From NCBI RefSeq assembly GCF_002251385.1, contig NZ_NPJJ01000043.1:62001-126000 (forward strand): 64,000 nt of DNA. Direction: 5' to 3'. Below are positions 26,255 to 34,849 of this stretch, piece after piece. The DNA is from Prevotella sp. P5-108 (GTDB taxonomy: Bacteria > Bacteroidota > Bacteroidia > Bacteroidales > Bacteroidaceae). Each line of letters begins with the position of its first letter. The stretch's first letter is position 1. The notes below the pieces were generated by a model, which did no database searches, had not been told where the DNA came from, and worked only from the letters and a program-made list of their open reading frames with translations. The translations under genes were made by a program, and so were the position numbers.

Positions 26255-26893
26255 CTACAGCTGTTTGCGGCTAAGCACATAGACGAGCGCACTTGCTCTG
26301 CCGTCTCTCCTGATAGGCGATTGTGGCGTCCGAGAGATTTCCTGCAACTCGCGCGAAGCTGCGCAGTGCGACTGCCGGGTAAGGCGAGCATAATCACCGA
26401 CGCGCATGAAGGGATGGGCTCCATCGCCCAGATAGCCGACGGCAAGGCCGATGCGCTCTTCCTTGCTGTAGGGCGACTTGCGCAGCCGGTGCTCTTTGTC
26501 GCGTACCAAGGTGCATTGCGAGGAAATCGTGCGGACCAGCTGTGAGGCTGCCCTGTAGATTATGCCCGTCACCTTCAGACTTCTGGCGTTGGTTTCCTTT
26601 CCCGTGTCCGTACCAGTCAGCTCTTTGGGCATCGTCATGCCGACAGACGCCCTGAAAGTCCCGATGCCGTCGATTGTCACCGAATTGCCAGAGGCCATTT
26701 CCAGCGCCATCTGCTTGCCGATGGCTGCGATTACCTGTACCACCTGTCCTTTGTCAAGGCCCGAACCGGGATAGGTAAGGCGTCTTACCAGTTCGTCGAA
26801 GTCAATGTTCTCGTTGACCTTCATGCGGTAATAGAATTTCTTTTCGCCCGTGTTCCTGAGGTCGGGCATCTCCTGTTTGAAATACTTTGCCAT
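26255..26893 (-). CDS. HU-HIG-type DNA-binding protein with C-terminal helix-turn-helix
   Basis: A 212-residue nucleoid-type protein restricted to Bacteroidetes. Residues about 1-120 match the HU-HIG/IHF-like fold (AKYFKQEMPDLRNTG, then VTIDGIGTFRASVGM as the beta-arm core). Residues about 150-212 resemble a winged-helix region (DYARLTRQSHCAASRELQEI followed by an Arg-rich wing). HU-like proteins bend DNA; the role of the extra domain is unknown. I chose the ATG at 26893 because a perfect promoter (26942-26974) puts the transcript start around 26936, which excludes the longer frame beginning at 26944. Confidence 0.8.
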   Translation of the reverse strand: MAKYFKQEMPDLRNTGEKKFYYRMKVNENIDFDELVRRLTYPGSGLDKGQVVQVIAAIGKQMALEMASGNSVTIDGIGTFRASVGMTMPKELTGTDTGKETNARSLKVTGIIYRAASQLVRTISSQCTLVRDKEHRLRKSPYSKEERIGLAVGYLGDGAHPFMRVGDYARLTRQSHCAASRELQEISRTPQSPIRRDGRASALVYVLSRKQL

Positions 26894-26941
26894 AGTTAGA
26901 TGCAATAAGTCAGTAAATAGTTTGATGTGTAATTCATGGTG

Positions 26942-26974
26942 CAAATGTAAGCATAATTTTCTGTTACCACCAAA
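26942..26974 (-). promoter_or_regulatory. consensus promoter for the HU-HIG gene
   Basis: TTTG (26971-26974), 21-base spacer, TACATTTG (26942-26949) on the minus strand, an exact consensus match. The leader to the ATG at 26893 is about 43 bases. Confidence 0.7.
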
Positions 26975-27121
26975 TCCAAAGTTAGTCTAAGGCGCGATTT
27001 AACAGATGCCAACCATCGTTTAATTATTTCACACTTCGCCATCGCCGTTTCGTAGTCTGCAATCAGTTTTTGCTTGGACTGCGGCATGTATGGCTGCATT
27101 GTCTATTTACTCATTACGACC

Positions 27122-27134
27122 ACCGGAAACCGGT
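27122..27134. promoter_or_regulatory. short palindrome upstream of nitroreductase promoter
   Basis: ACCGGAAACCGGT, five-base arms with an AAA spacer, centred about 45 bases upstream of the -33 element. It is a possible regulator site, but chance occurrence cannot be excluded. Confidence 0.25.
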
Positions 27135-27172
27135 CAATTATCATGAAAGTGAGGAAAAATGTCGGAAATTAT

Positions 27173-27203
27173 TTTGAATTCTTCTTCGCTATCACTAACT
27201 TTG
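27173..27203 (+). promoter_or_regulatory. consensus promoter for the nitroreductase operon
   Basis: TTTG (27173-27176), 19-base spacer, TAACTTTG (27196-27203), exact consensus. The leader to the ATG at 27260 is about 50 bases. Confidence 0.7.
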
Positions 27204-27259
27204 TATCAGATAATAACGACGGCGGATAGCACCGTTGTCACATTAATCAGTAAAGACGT

Positions 27260-27790
27260 ATGGATTTCAAAGATTTAGTAGCACATCGACGCAGTCATCG
27301 CCGTTTCAGTGATGAAGAGATTGCCCCCGAGGCTCTGCAGCTCATACTGCGGTCGGCGCTTATGTCGCCGACATCCAAGAGTAGCCGCAAATGGCATTTC
27401 GTAGTGGTAGATGACAAGGTGGCGCTCGAGAAGATGGCCGACGCCAAAGAGGTTGGAGCCGCCTTTCTCAAGGGTGCGCCCTTGGCCATCGTGGTTTGCG
27501 CTCCCCCCGACGAGGATGAATGTTGGATAGAAGACGCGTCCATCGCTGCGGTTACCATACAGTATCAGGCTGCCGACCTGGGCTTGGGTTCCTGCTGGGC
27601 GCAGATGCACGGCCGCGGTCTCTCCGACGGTACCACCGCCGACGAGGTCATTCACGGCATCCTGGGACTCGATGATGCCTACAAGGTATTGTGTGTCATC
27701 GCTATAGGTCATTATACTGATGAGCGCAAGCCTCAGAATGAAGATGCGCTGAAATGGGAAAATGTTACAATATACAACGGGAATGATTAA
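27260..27790 (+). CDS. nitroreductase-family FMN oxidoreductase
   Basis: 176-residue flavoprotein of the nitroreductase superfamily. The N-terminal RRSHRRFSDEEI is the typical FMN-phosphate-binding R-R-S-x-R-x-F/Y pattern. ALMSPTSKSSRKWHFVVV and ADLGLGSCW follow in the expected order. Members reduce nitro compounds, quinones or flavins with NAD(P)H as dimers; the natural substrate is unknown. Its stop overlaps the start of the downstream phosphatase by eight bases. Confidence 0.88.
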   Translation: MDFKDLVAHRRSHRRFSDEEIAPEALQLILRSALMSPTSKSSRKWHFVVVDDKVALEKMADAKEVGAAFLKGAPLAIVVCAPPDEDECWIEDASIAAVTIQYQAADLGLGSCWAQMHGRGLSDGTTADEVIHGILGLDDAYKVLCVIAIGHYTDERKPQNEDALKWENVTIYNGND

Positions 27791-28301
27791 TTACGATTTA
27801 ACCAAGGTCAAGGCCATCATCTTCGATGTAGATGGCGTGCTTTCGGCCGAAACGATAGGCATGGATGACGAGGGCCAGCCTCTGCGCACGGTCAACATCA
27901 AGGATGGCTATGCCATACAGCTTGCCTGCAAGATGGGGCTGCATATAGCCATCATGACTGGTGGCCGTTCGGAAGCTATTGTCAAACGATACACCTACCT
28001 CGGGGTAGGCGATGTCTACATCAACTGCTCTATGAAGATGGAGACCTATCAGGATTTCAAGGCAAAGAACAATCTGGATGACAGCGAGGTTATCTATGTG
28101 GGCGACGACATCCCCGACTATCAGGTGATGCGTCGCTGCGGTTGTCCGTGTTGCCCCGCCGACGCCTGTTCCGATATCCAGGAAATCAGCACCTATGTCA
28201 GCCGCTGCAAGGGTGGTTACGGCGTAGGCCGCGACATCATCGAGCAGGTGCTCATGGCTCAGGGAAAATGGTTGAGCGACAGCAAGGCTTTCGGTTGGTA
28301 A
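27783..28301 (+). CDS. kdsC: KdsC-like HAD phosphatase
   Basis: 172-residue cap-less HAD phosphatase of the KdsC type (3-deoxy-D-manno-octulosonate 8-phosphate phosphatase), the Kdo step of lipid A-core synthesis. IIFDVDGVLSAE carries the Asp nucleophile pair, followed by NIKDGYAIQLACKMG, IAIMTGGRSEAIVKR (HAD motif II) and YVGDDIPDYQVMRRCG (motif IV). The ATG at 27783 overlaps the nitroreductase stop by eight bases, indicating coupling; an earlier in-frame ATG at 27762 would extend the overlap without adding a domain. A general HAD phosphatase is the alternative call. Confidence 0.85.
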   Translation: MINYDLTKVKAIIFDVDGVLSAETIGMDDEGQPLRTVNIKDGYAIQLACKMGLHIAIMTGGRSEAIVKRYTYLGVGDVYINCSMKMETYQDFKAKNNLDDSEVIYVGDDIPDYQVMRRCGCPCCPADACSDIQEISTYVSRCKGGYGVGRDIIEQVLMAQGKWLSDSKAFGW

Positions 28302-28320
28302 TCGTATTAATATCAAGACG

Positions 28321-28890
28321 ATGATAGATACTCCTTATCATATAATCCTTGCCTCCAACTCTCCCCGCAGGAAAGAACTTCTGGGCGGATTGGACTTGGA
28401 ATACGAAGTGCGCGTGGTTCCCGGTATCGAGGAAAACTATCCCGACGGACTTACCCCCGAGCAGATACCCCAATATCTGGCTTGCCAGAAGGCTCAAGCC
28501 TATACGCTGAGTGCCGGAGAGATGCTGATAACAGCCGATACCGTTGTGGTGTTAGGCAGAGAGGTGCTGGGCAAGCCTGCCGATGAAGCCGAGGCCAAAG
28601 CAATGCTGGCCAAACTGAGCGGCAAGACACATGCCGTGGTCACCGGCGTGGCTCTTACCACCCTGACCAAACAGCACGCCTTCCACGTGGTGACAGAGGT
28701 AACCTTCAAGCAGTTTACCCAGCAGGAAATCGATTACTATGTGACTACCTATCGCCCCCTGGACAAGGCCGGTGCCTATGGCATCCAAGAGTGGATAGGT
28801 TTCATAGGTGTCACTGCGCTCAAAGGCAGTTTCTTCAATGTGATGGGGCTGCCAGTACAACGCATATACGAAGAGATATTCAAGTTCTGA
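28321..28890 (+). CDS. maf: Maf-like nucleoside triphosphate pyrophosphatase
   Basis: 189-residue house-cleaning enzyme that hydrolyses non-canonical or excess pyrimidine nucleotides (dTTP/UTP type) to monophosphates. LASNSPRRKELLGGL is the Maf signature, and ITADTVVVLGREVLGKP and the TDEVTFK-like segment VVTEVTFKQFT follow. It lies 19 bases after the KdsC-like gene. A terminator candidate follows at 28913-28959. Confidence 0.93.
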   Translation: MIDTPYHIILASNSPRRKELLGGLDLEYEVRVVPGIEENYPDGLTPEQIPQYLACQKAQAYTLSAGEMLITADTVVVLGREVLGKPADEAEAKAMLAKLSGKTHAVVTGVALTTLTKQHAFHVVTEVTFKQFTQQEIDYYVTTYRPLDKAGAYGIQEWIGFIGVTALKGSFFNVMGLPVQRIYEEIFKF

Positions 28891-28912
28891 GTATCCCCCA
28901 TGAAGTAAGGAC

Positions 28913-28959
28913 AAATCCCGTTTTGGCATGTCGCGATGCAGCCAGCCTAAACGGGATTT
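28913..28959 (+). terminator. hairpin after maf
   Basis: Perfect 11-base inverted repeat AAATCCCGTTT with AAACGGGATTT (28913-28923 with 28949-28959), with a smaller TGGC/GCCA pairing inside. There is no long T tail, so termination may be imperfect. Confidence 0.55.
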
Positions 28960-29054
28960 CCCTTGTGCTGTGGCTATCTGCGGCGCTTGCAACATGCAAT
29001 TTTTCTTAAAATAAAGTGATATTTCTCCTTTTTTAATATAATTTAGAACCTATC

Positions 29055-29087
29055 TTTCGGCTCTATGTTTGTTTTGTAGTACTTTTG
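29055..29087 (+). promoter_or_regulatory. promoter for the moxR-bat gene cluster
   Basis: TACTTTTG (29080-29087) matches the -7 consensus. TTTC at 29055-29058 sits at the -33 position with a 21-base spacer, one base off TTTG. The moxR ATG at 29119 is 31 bases downstream. Confidence 0.6.
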
Positions 29088-29118
29088 CACCAAAATCAAT
29101 ATAAAAGCAAAAAAGATT

Positions 29119-30114
29119 ATGGCAGAAGCTATCGATATCCGCGAACTCAATGTGCGGATAGAACAACAAAGTACCTTTGTCACCAATCTGACAACAGGTA
29201 TGGATCGCGTAATAGTAGGACAAAAACATCTGGTTGACTCGCTTCTTATTTCCCTCTTGAGCGATGGTCATATATTGTTGGAAGGCGTACCCGGCCTGGC
29301 AAAGACTCTGGCGATAAAGACCCTGTCACAGTTGATAGACGCCAAATATAGCAGAATACAGTTTACTCCCGACTTGTTGCCTGCCGACGTTGTAGGAACA
29401 ATGATTTATAGTCAGAAAGAGGAAGCCTTCCAGGTCAAGAAGGGCCCTGTATTTGCCAATTTTGTACTTGCCGATGAGATAAACCGAGCTCCCGCCAAGG
29501 TGCAAAGCGCTCTGCTCGAGGCCATGCAGGAACACCAGGTGACTATCGGTGACAATACGTTCAAGCTGCCTACTCCCTTCCTGGTTATGGCTACCCAGAA
29601 CCCCATTGAACAGGAAGGCACCTACCAGCTTCCCGAAGCCCAGGTAGACCGTTTCATGCTCAAGGTCATCATAGACTATCCCACACTGGAAGAGGAGAAG
29701 AAGATTATGCGTGAAAACCTTGTGGGCGGTCTTCCACAGGTAATGCCTGTGACAACCGCCGAAGAGATAATGCGTGCGCGTGAGGTGGTAAGCCAGGTTT
29801 ATATCGATGAAAAGATAGAGCAGTACATCGCCGACATCGTATTTGCCACACGTTATCCCGACCGTTATAATCTCAAGGAGCTCAGCGACCTGATTACCTT
29901 CGGTGGCAGCCCCCGTGCCAGCATCAATCTGGCCAAGGCCGCCCGTGCCTATGCCTTCATCAAGCATCGCGGTTATGTGGTGCCCGAGGATGTGCGTGCC
30001 GTCGCTCACGACGTTTTGCGCCATCGCGTAGGATTGAGCTATGAGGCAGAGGCCAACAATGTCACTGCCGAAGAAATCGTATCCAAGATTATCAATAAAG
30101 TTGAAGTTCCTTGA
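29119..30114 (+). CDS. MoxR-family AAA+ ATPase
   Basis: 331-residue chaperone-like ATPase heading the Bat cluster. Walker A is GVPGLAKT (near 57-64) and Walker B is VLADEINRAP; ATQNPIEQEGTYQLPEAQ is the family's sensor 1 region. MoxR ATPases are thought to mature or remodel complexes containing vWA-domain partners, here DUF58, BatA and BatB encoded just downstream. The TGA stop shares one base with the ATG of the next gene. Confidence 0.94.
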   Translation: MAEAIDIRELNVRIEQQSTFVTNLTTGMDRVIVGQKHLVDSLLISLLSDGHILLEGVPGLAKTLAIKTLSQLIDAKYSRIQFTPDLLPADVVGTMIYSQKEEAFQVKKGPVFANFVLADEINRAPAKVQSALLEAMQEHQVTIGDNTFKLPTPFLVMATQNPIEQEGTYQLPEAQVDRFMLKVIIDYPTLEEEKKIMRENLVGGLPQVMPVTTAEEIMRAREVVSQVYIDEKIEQYIADIVFATRYPDRYNLKELSDLITFGGSPRASINLAKAARAYAFIKHRGYVVPEDVRAVAHDVLRHRVGLSYEAEANNVTAEEIVSKIINKVEVP

Positions 30115-30989
30115 TGGAAACATCTGAAATCTTAAAGAAGGTCAGGAAGATAGAGATAAAGACTCGTGGATTGAGTCAGAACATCTTTGCCGGACAGTAT
30201 CACTCAGCCTTCAAAGGAAGAGGTATGGCCTTTTCCGAGGTTCGTGAATACCAGTATGGCGACGACGTGAGAGATATCGATTGGAATGTAACCGCCCGTT
30301 TCCACCGTCCTTATGTCAAGGTGTTTGAAGAAGAGCGCGAACTTACGGTGATGCTCCTTGTCGACGTCTCGGGTTCGCTCGACTTCGGTACGTCGCATCA
30401 GTTGAAGCGCGAGATGGTTGCCGAGATTGCTGCCACGCTGGCTTTCAGCGCCATACAGAACAATGACAAGATTGGCGTGATACTCTTTTCTGATCGGATT
30501 GAGAAATATATCCCGCCAAAGAAGGGCCGCAAGCACATCCTCTATGTTATCCGTGAGATGCTCAACTTCAAGCCCGAGAGCAAGCGTACGGACATCGGCA
30601 TGGCTATCGAGTTTCTCACCCGTGTGGCCAAGCGTCGCTGTACGGCTTTTGTCTTAAGCGACTTCTATACACGCAACGACTTTGAAAAGCAGTTGCAGAT
30701 AGCCAGCCAGAAACACGACATCGCCTCGATACAGGTCTATGACCCGCGTGCCAAAGAGCTACCCGATGTAGGATTGCTCAAGGTGTGTGATGCCGAAACC
30801 GGCCACGAGACTTATATCGACACTTCGAGCAAGAAGCTGCGCCAGGCTCATGCCAATTATTGGCGCCAGCGGGAGAGTGTGCTCAGGCAGACTTTCGTCA
30901 AATGTAATGTCGACTGGGTGTCGGTGGCTACAAATGAAGACTATGTGCGCAGTCTGATGTTGCTCTTCGCCCAGCGTGGACATAGTTAA
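30114..30989 (+). CDS. DUF58 / vWA-like protein of the Bat cluster
   Basis: 291-residue cytoplasmic protein. RGMAFSEVREYQYGDDVRDI (about 40-60) is the diagnostic DUF58 block, followed by a vWA-like domain with VDVSGSLDFG as the metal-binding motif. It almost always follows moxR. The start ATG at 30114 overlaps the moxR stop by one base. Its direct biochemical role is unknown; a scaffold for the MoxR ATPase is inferred from context. Confidence 0.92.
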   Translation: METSEILKKVRKIEIKTRGLSQNIFAGQYHSAFKGRGMAFSEVREYQYGDDVRDIDWNVTARFHRPYVKVFEEERELTVMLLVDVSGSLDFGTSHQLKREMVAEIAATLAFSAIQNNDKIGVILFSDRIEKYIPPKKGRKHILYVIREMLNFKPESKRTDIGMAIEFLTRVAKRRCTAFVLSDFYTRNDFEKQLQIASQKHDIASIQVYDPRAKELPDVGLLKVCDAETGHETYIDTSSKKLRQAHANYWRQRESVLRQTFVKCNVDWVSVATNEDYVRSLMLLFAQRGHS

Positions 30990-31013
30990 GTATGAATAGA
31001 GAATAAGTAGTTT

Positions 31014-32087
31014 ATGTATTTTAGATATTTGCTTTTATCAATGTGTTGTCTGCTGCTGGGCGTAAAGTCGTCAGCACAGGTAAGCGTTGAAGCCAAAATC
31101 GACTCCATAAGCATTCTTGTGGGTGAGCAGACCAACCTGGAGGTTGCCGTCACAGCCCGCAAAGGAGCAAAAATAGTATGGCCCAACATCAAACCGTCGC
31201 ACTATCTCGTTCCCGGTGTCGAAATCATTGATGTGACCGATGGCGATACTTCGGAAGTGGACAACAACGTAAGGATAAGTAAAAGAATTACATTGACATC
31301 TTTCGACGAGAAACTCTATCCTATACCCGGCATGAAGGTAAAGGTGGATGGAAAGCCCTATGAGGCCAACCAGTTGGCACTGAAGGTAATGACCATCGAT
31401 GTCGACACGCTTCATCCCAATCAGTTCTATCCTCCCAAGACCGTGCAGAACAATCCGTTCTTGTGGAGTGAATGGAGCGGTCTGTTCTGGATGAGCGTAT
31501 TGGTACTGGTGCTGATGGGTGGCATCTTCTACCTGTATATCCGTCTGCGTGAAAACAAGCCAATCATTGCCAAGATACGTATTGTCAAGAAGGTGCTGCC
31601 TCACCAGCGTGCCCTCTCTGCCATGGAGAAAATCAAGGCAGAACATCTGGAACGTTCGGACGACCAGAAGACTTATTACACGCAACTCACTGATGCTCTG
31701 AGACAATATATCAATGAGCGTTTTGGTTTCAACGCCATGGAGATGACTTCCTCGGAGATTATCGAGCGTTTGCAGCAGAATGGCGACAAAAAGATGATCG
31801 GTGAACTCAAAGAGCTGTTTGAGACAGCCGACCTCGTGAAGTTTGCCAAGTACTCTACGCTCATCAACGAGAATGACCTGAACCTGGTCAACGCCATCAA
31901 CTTTATCGACCAGACCAAGTTGGAGAACGTGCCTACCGAAGAGAGGGTAGTGCCTCAACTGAGTCAGGAAGACAAACGAACAAAGAATACACGACGCGCC
32001 ATAAAATGGGTGATAGCCCTATCCTCTGCATTGGTGATAGTGCTGTTGGCTTACATCATTTATAGTGCCATTCAACTAATCAGTTAA
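31014..32087 (+). CDS. Bat-cluster membrane protein of unknown function
   Basis: 357-residue protein with a signal peptide (residues 1-21), a periplasmic beta-rich domain to about residue 150, one transmembrane helix (FWMSVLVLVLMGGIFYLYI), a cytoplasmic helical domain (LTDALRQYINERFGFNAMEM is reminiscent of DUF4381), and a second hydrophobic helix at the C-terminus. The same kind of protein sits between DUF58 and BatA in other Bacteroidales. It starts 24 bases after DUF58 and ends two before batA. It probably belongs to a membrane complex with BatA and BatB. Confidence 0.8.
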   Translation: MYFRYLLLSMCCLLLGVKSSAQVSVEAKIDSISILVGEQTNLEVAVTARKGAKIVWPNIKPSHYLVPGVEIIDVTDGDTSEVDNNVRISKRITLTSFDEKLYPIPGMKVKVDGKPYEANQLALKVMTIDVDTLHPNQFYPPKTVQNNPFLWSEWSGLFWMSVLVLVLMGGIFYLYIRLRENKPIIAKIRIVKKVLPHQRALSAMEKIKAEHLERSDDQKTYYTQLTDALRQYINERFGFNAMEMTSSEIIERLQQNGDKKMIGELKELFETADLVKFAKYSTLINENDLNLVNAINFIDQTKLENVPTEERVVPQLSQEDKRTKNTRRAIKWVIALSSALVIVLLAYIIYSAIQLIS

Positions 32088-32089
32088 AT

Positions 32090-33088
32090 ATGGAATTTGC
32101 CAATAAAGAGTATTTCTTTCTGCTTCTCTTGCTGATACCTTATGTGCTTTGGTATTTTCTGTATCGCAAGAAGAATGAGCCCACAATACGAATGAGTGAT
32201 ACATTCGCATACCAATATGCTCCCAAAAGCTGGCGTATAAGGATTATCAACCTACCGATGCTGTTGAGATGTATCACCTTTGTTCTGATAGTAATCATTC
32301 TGGCTCGGCCACAGACCCACAATGCGTGGGATAAAAAGGAGGTCGAAGGCATCGACATCATGCTCGTTATGGACGTTTCGACCTCAATGTTGGCTGAAGA
32401 TCTGCGTCCCAATCGTATAGAGGCCGCCAAGAATGTTGCCGCCGAATTTATCAATGGGCGTCCAAATGACAATATCGGCTTGACGATATTCGCAGGCGAG
32501 GCATTTACCCAGTGTCCGATGACAACCGACCATACATCGCTGCTCAACATGCTTCAAACCGTGCGCACGGACATCGCGGCAAGAGGCTTGATACAGGATG
32601 GAACAGCTGTAGGAATGGGTTTGGCAAGCGCGGTGGCACGACTGAAGGACTCAAAGGCCAAAAGCAAAGTGGTAATCCTGCTCACCGACGGTTCGAACAA
32701 CATGGGAGACCTCTCGCCAATGACCTCGGCACAGATAGCCAAAAGCATGGGCATCCGCGTATATACCATCGGAGTGGGTACCAACAAGGTGGCACGTTAT
32801 CCGGCGATAGTTGCTGGCGGCGTGCAGTATGTCAACATACCTGTAGAGATAGACACCAAGACGCTAAGTGATATAGCTGCCACAACGGATGGCAATTTCT
32901 ATCGGGCAACCAACAATGCCGAGTTGAAGAACATCTACAAGGATATCGACAAGTTGGAGAAGACAAAGATGAACGTAAAGAAATTCTCTAAGAGATATGA
33001 GGCTTATCAGCCATTTGCCATTGCGGCCATCCTCTGTCTGCTTTTGGAAATATTATTAAGAACAACGGTATTAAGAAGAATTCCCTAA
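32090..33088 (+). CDS. batA: BatA, membrane-bound von Willebrand factor A protein
   Basis: 332-residue inner-membrane protein with two N-terminal helices (about 8-24 and 56-72), a periplasmic vWA domain and a C-terminal helix. The metal-ion-dependent adhesion site is intact: DVSTS at about 95-99, a downstream Thr in IQDGTAVG, and TDGSN at about 199-203. BatA and BatB are paralogues named for Bacteroides aerotolerance and are linked to oxidative-stress survival; the biochemical role is unsettled. Gaps to neighbours are two and three bases. Confidence 0.93.
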   Translation: MEFANKEYFFLLLLLIPYVLWYFLYRKKNEPTIRMSDTFAYQYAPKSWRIRIINLPMLLRCITFVLIVIILARPQTHNAWDKKEVEGIDIMLVMDVSTSMLAEDLRPNRIEAAKNVAAEFINGRPNDNIGLTIFAGEAFTQCPMTTDHTSLLNMLQTVRTDIAARGLIQDGTAVGMGLASAVARLKDSKAKSKVVILLTDGSNNMGDLSPMTSAQIAKSMGIRVYTIGVGTNKVARYPAIVAGGVQYVNIPVEIDTKTLSDIAATTDGNFYRATNNAELKNIYKDIDKLEKTKMNVKKFSKRYEAYQPFAIAAILCLLLEILLRTTVLRRIP

Positions 33089-33091
33089 ATT

Positions 33092-34111
33092 ATGAGATTC
33101 GAAGATTCTATATATTTATGGTTACTGTGGGTGGTGCCGATACTTGCCTTCATCAGATTGGTAGTATGGCGCCAGCGGCATAACAAGTTCAAGAAATTTG
33201 GCGACCCCCAACTCTTGAAGTTGCTTATGCCTGATGCTTCTCCGTATAGACCTACGGTAAAATTCTGGCTTTGTCTTGCCGCATTGTCATTGCTGATTAT
33301 TGTCCTCGCACGCCCGCAGATGGGTTCTAAGGTGTCGCAAGAAAAGCGAAACGGCATAGAGTTGATTATTGCAATGGATATCTCAAATTCGATGAAGGCA
33401 CAGGATGTGGTTCCCTCGCGTCTGGACAAAGCCAAGTTTATGGTAGAAAGCCTGGTCGACAATTTCAATAATGACAAGGTGGGACTTGTGGTCTTCGCCG
33501 GCGATGCTTTTGTGCAGCTGCCGATAACCAGTGACTATGTATCAGCCAAGATGTTCCTGCAAAATATCAGTCCGTCGCTTATCAATACCCAAGGCACCGA
33601 CATTGCTAAAGCCATTGACATATCCATGCACAGCTTTACGCAACAGGAGAAGGTGGGTAAGGCCATCATTCTCATCACCGATGGTGAAGACCATGAAGGT
33701 GGCGCGTTGGAAGCAGCCAAAGCCGCAAAGAAGAAGGGTATCAATGTGTTTATCTTGGGCGTAGGTAGCGAAAAAGGAGCTCCAATTCCCAATGACGATG
33801 GTGGATACTTGACTGACAATACGGGGCAGACGGTTATGTCTGTTCTCAATGAAAAGATGTGTCGTGATATCGCTCAGGCAGGAAGTGGCATGTACATCCA
33901 TGTAGACAATACAAGTGATGCGCAGAACCAACTGAACAACGAACTTGAAAAGTTACAGAAGGGAGACTCTGACAGCGTGATTTACAGCGAATACAACGAG
34001 CAGTTTCAAGCATTTGCAATCTTGGCAATGCTTCTTCTTATCATAGAAGCGTGTCTCCTGGAGGTGCGCAATCCCTTATTCAAGAATATCAAATTGTTTA
34101 AAAAGAAATGA
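33092..34111 (+). CDS. batB: BatB, membrane-bound von Willebrand factor A protein
   Basis: 339-residue paralogue of BatA with the same layout: two N-terminal helices, a vWA domain and a C-terminal helix (FAILAMLLLIIEACLL). The metal site is DISNS at about 96-100 with NTQGTD and TDGEDHEG further on. It follows batA by three bases and its stop overlaps the batC start by four (ATGA). Confidence 0.93.
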   Translation: MRFEDSIYLWLLWVVPILAFIRLVVWRQRHNKFKKFGDPQLLKLLMPDASPYRPTVKFWLCLAALSLLIIVLARPQMGSKVSQEKRNGIELIIAMDISNSMKAQDVVPSRLDKAKFMVESLVDNFNNDKVGLVVFAGDAFVQLPITSDYVSAKMFLQNISPSLINTQGTDIAKAIDISMHSFTQQEKVGKAIILITDGEDHEGGALEAAKAAKKKGINVFILGVGSEKGAPIPNDDGGYLTDNTGQTVMSVLNEKMCRDIAQAGSGMYIHVDNTSDAQNQLNNELEKLQKGDSDSVIYSEYNEQFQAFAILAMLLLIIEACLLEVRNPLFKNIKLFKKK

Positions 34112-34782
34112 GATTACGGTATATTTTCTTGATATCTATATTGCTTACTATCAGCGCTCATCTGTCAGCCCAGAATGACAGACAATTGGTGCGCATAGGT
34201 AACAGGTTCTTCTATGAACAGAATTACGCAAAAGCAGAAATTGAATATCGTAAGGCTATAGCCAGTAATGGCGGAAATACTCAGGCCATATACAACTTGG
34301 GGTGTGCTTTGCAAGCACAAAAGAAAGACTCTGCAGCGATAAAACAATATGAACTTGCAGGTAAAATCGAAACCAACAAGATAAGAAAGTCAAAGTCCTA
34401 TCACAATATAGGCGTCATTTGCCAGTCTCACCAAATGTACAAGGAAGCCATCGAAGCCTATAAGGAAAGTCTGAGAAACAATCCAGGTGATAATGAGACT
34501 CGTTACAATTATGTATTGTGTAAGCGGTTGCAGAAAAATCAGAAGAATCAAAACGACAAGCAACAAAACAAAGACGACAATAAGGACAAAAAGAACAAGG
34601 ACAAGAAACAAGAGAACAAGGATAATCAGCAGCAGAAGCAGCAGCAGAGTAATGAGCAAATGAGCAAAGACAATGCCGAGCAACTGCTTAATGCAGCTAT
34701 CCAGGAAGAGAAGGCTACGCAGCAGAGACTGAAGAAATCGATGCAGAAGCCACAAAAGCGAAACTTGGACAAGAATTGGTGA
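34108..34782 (+). CDS. batC: BatC, exported TPR protein
   Basis: 224-residue protein with a signal peptide (about 1-21), followed by TPR repeats (about 28-125; EQNYAKAEIEYRKAIASNGG and AIEAYKESLRNNPGDNETR). From about 140 to 200 it turns into a highly charged Lys/Asp/Gln/Asn tract that contains runs of Q and K, then a basic C-terminus. TPRs suggest a docking role for BatA/BatB in the periplasm. The start overlaps the batB stop by four bases. Confidence 0.88.
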   Translation: MRLRYIFLISILLTISAHLSAQNDRQLVRIGNRFFYEQNYAKAEIEYRKAIASNGGNTQAIYNLGCALQAQKKDSAAIKQYELAGKIETNKIRKSKSYHNIGVICQSHQMYKEAIEAYKESLRNNPGDNETRYNYVLCKRLQKNQKNQNDKQQNKDDNKDKKNKDKKQENKDNQQQKQQQSNEQMSKDNAEQLLNAAIQEEKATQQRLKKSMQKPQKRNLDKNW

Positions 34783-34849
34783 TTTTGTCAGATACGTGTT
34801 CTTTTTTATAATCGCAATCATAATGACAGACATATTGAATGAATTGAAG

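Larger units (their letters stand above)
26945..27259. other. intergenic region between HU-HIG and nitroreductase genes
   Basis: This 315-base divergent region contains the HU-HIG promoter (26942-26974), the nitroreductase promoter (27173-27203) and a perfect palindrome ACCGG-AAA-CCGGT at 27122-27134. A minus-strand frame of 67 codons (26896-27099) starts with a plausible helical stretch but runs straight through the HU-HIG promoter and over its start, so I do not call it a gene. Confidence 0.5.

Noticed and set aside
34540..34680. Lys/Gln/Asp-rich tract as sign of a frameshift in batC
   Set aside because: The frame continues to a stop with a basic tail; such low-complexity linkers are common in BatC-type proteins.
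34796..34849. Longer N-terminus for BatD
   Set aside because: The extra 18 codons would precede a complete signal peptide that starts at 34850.
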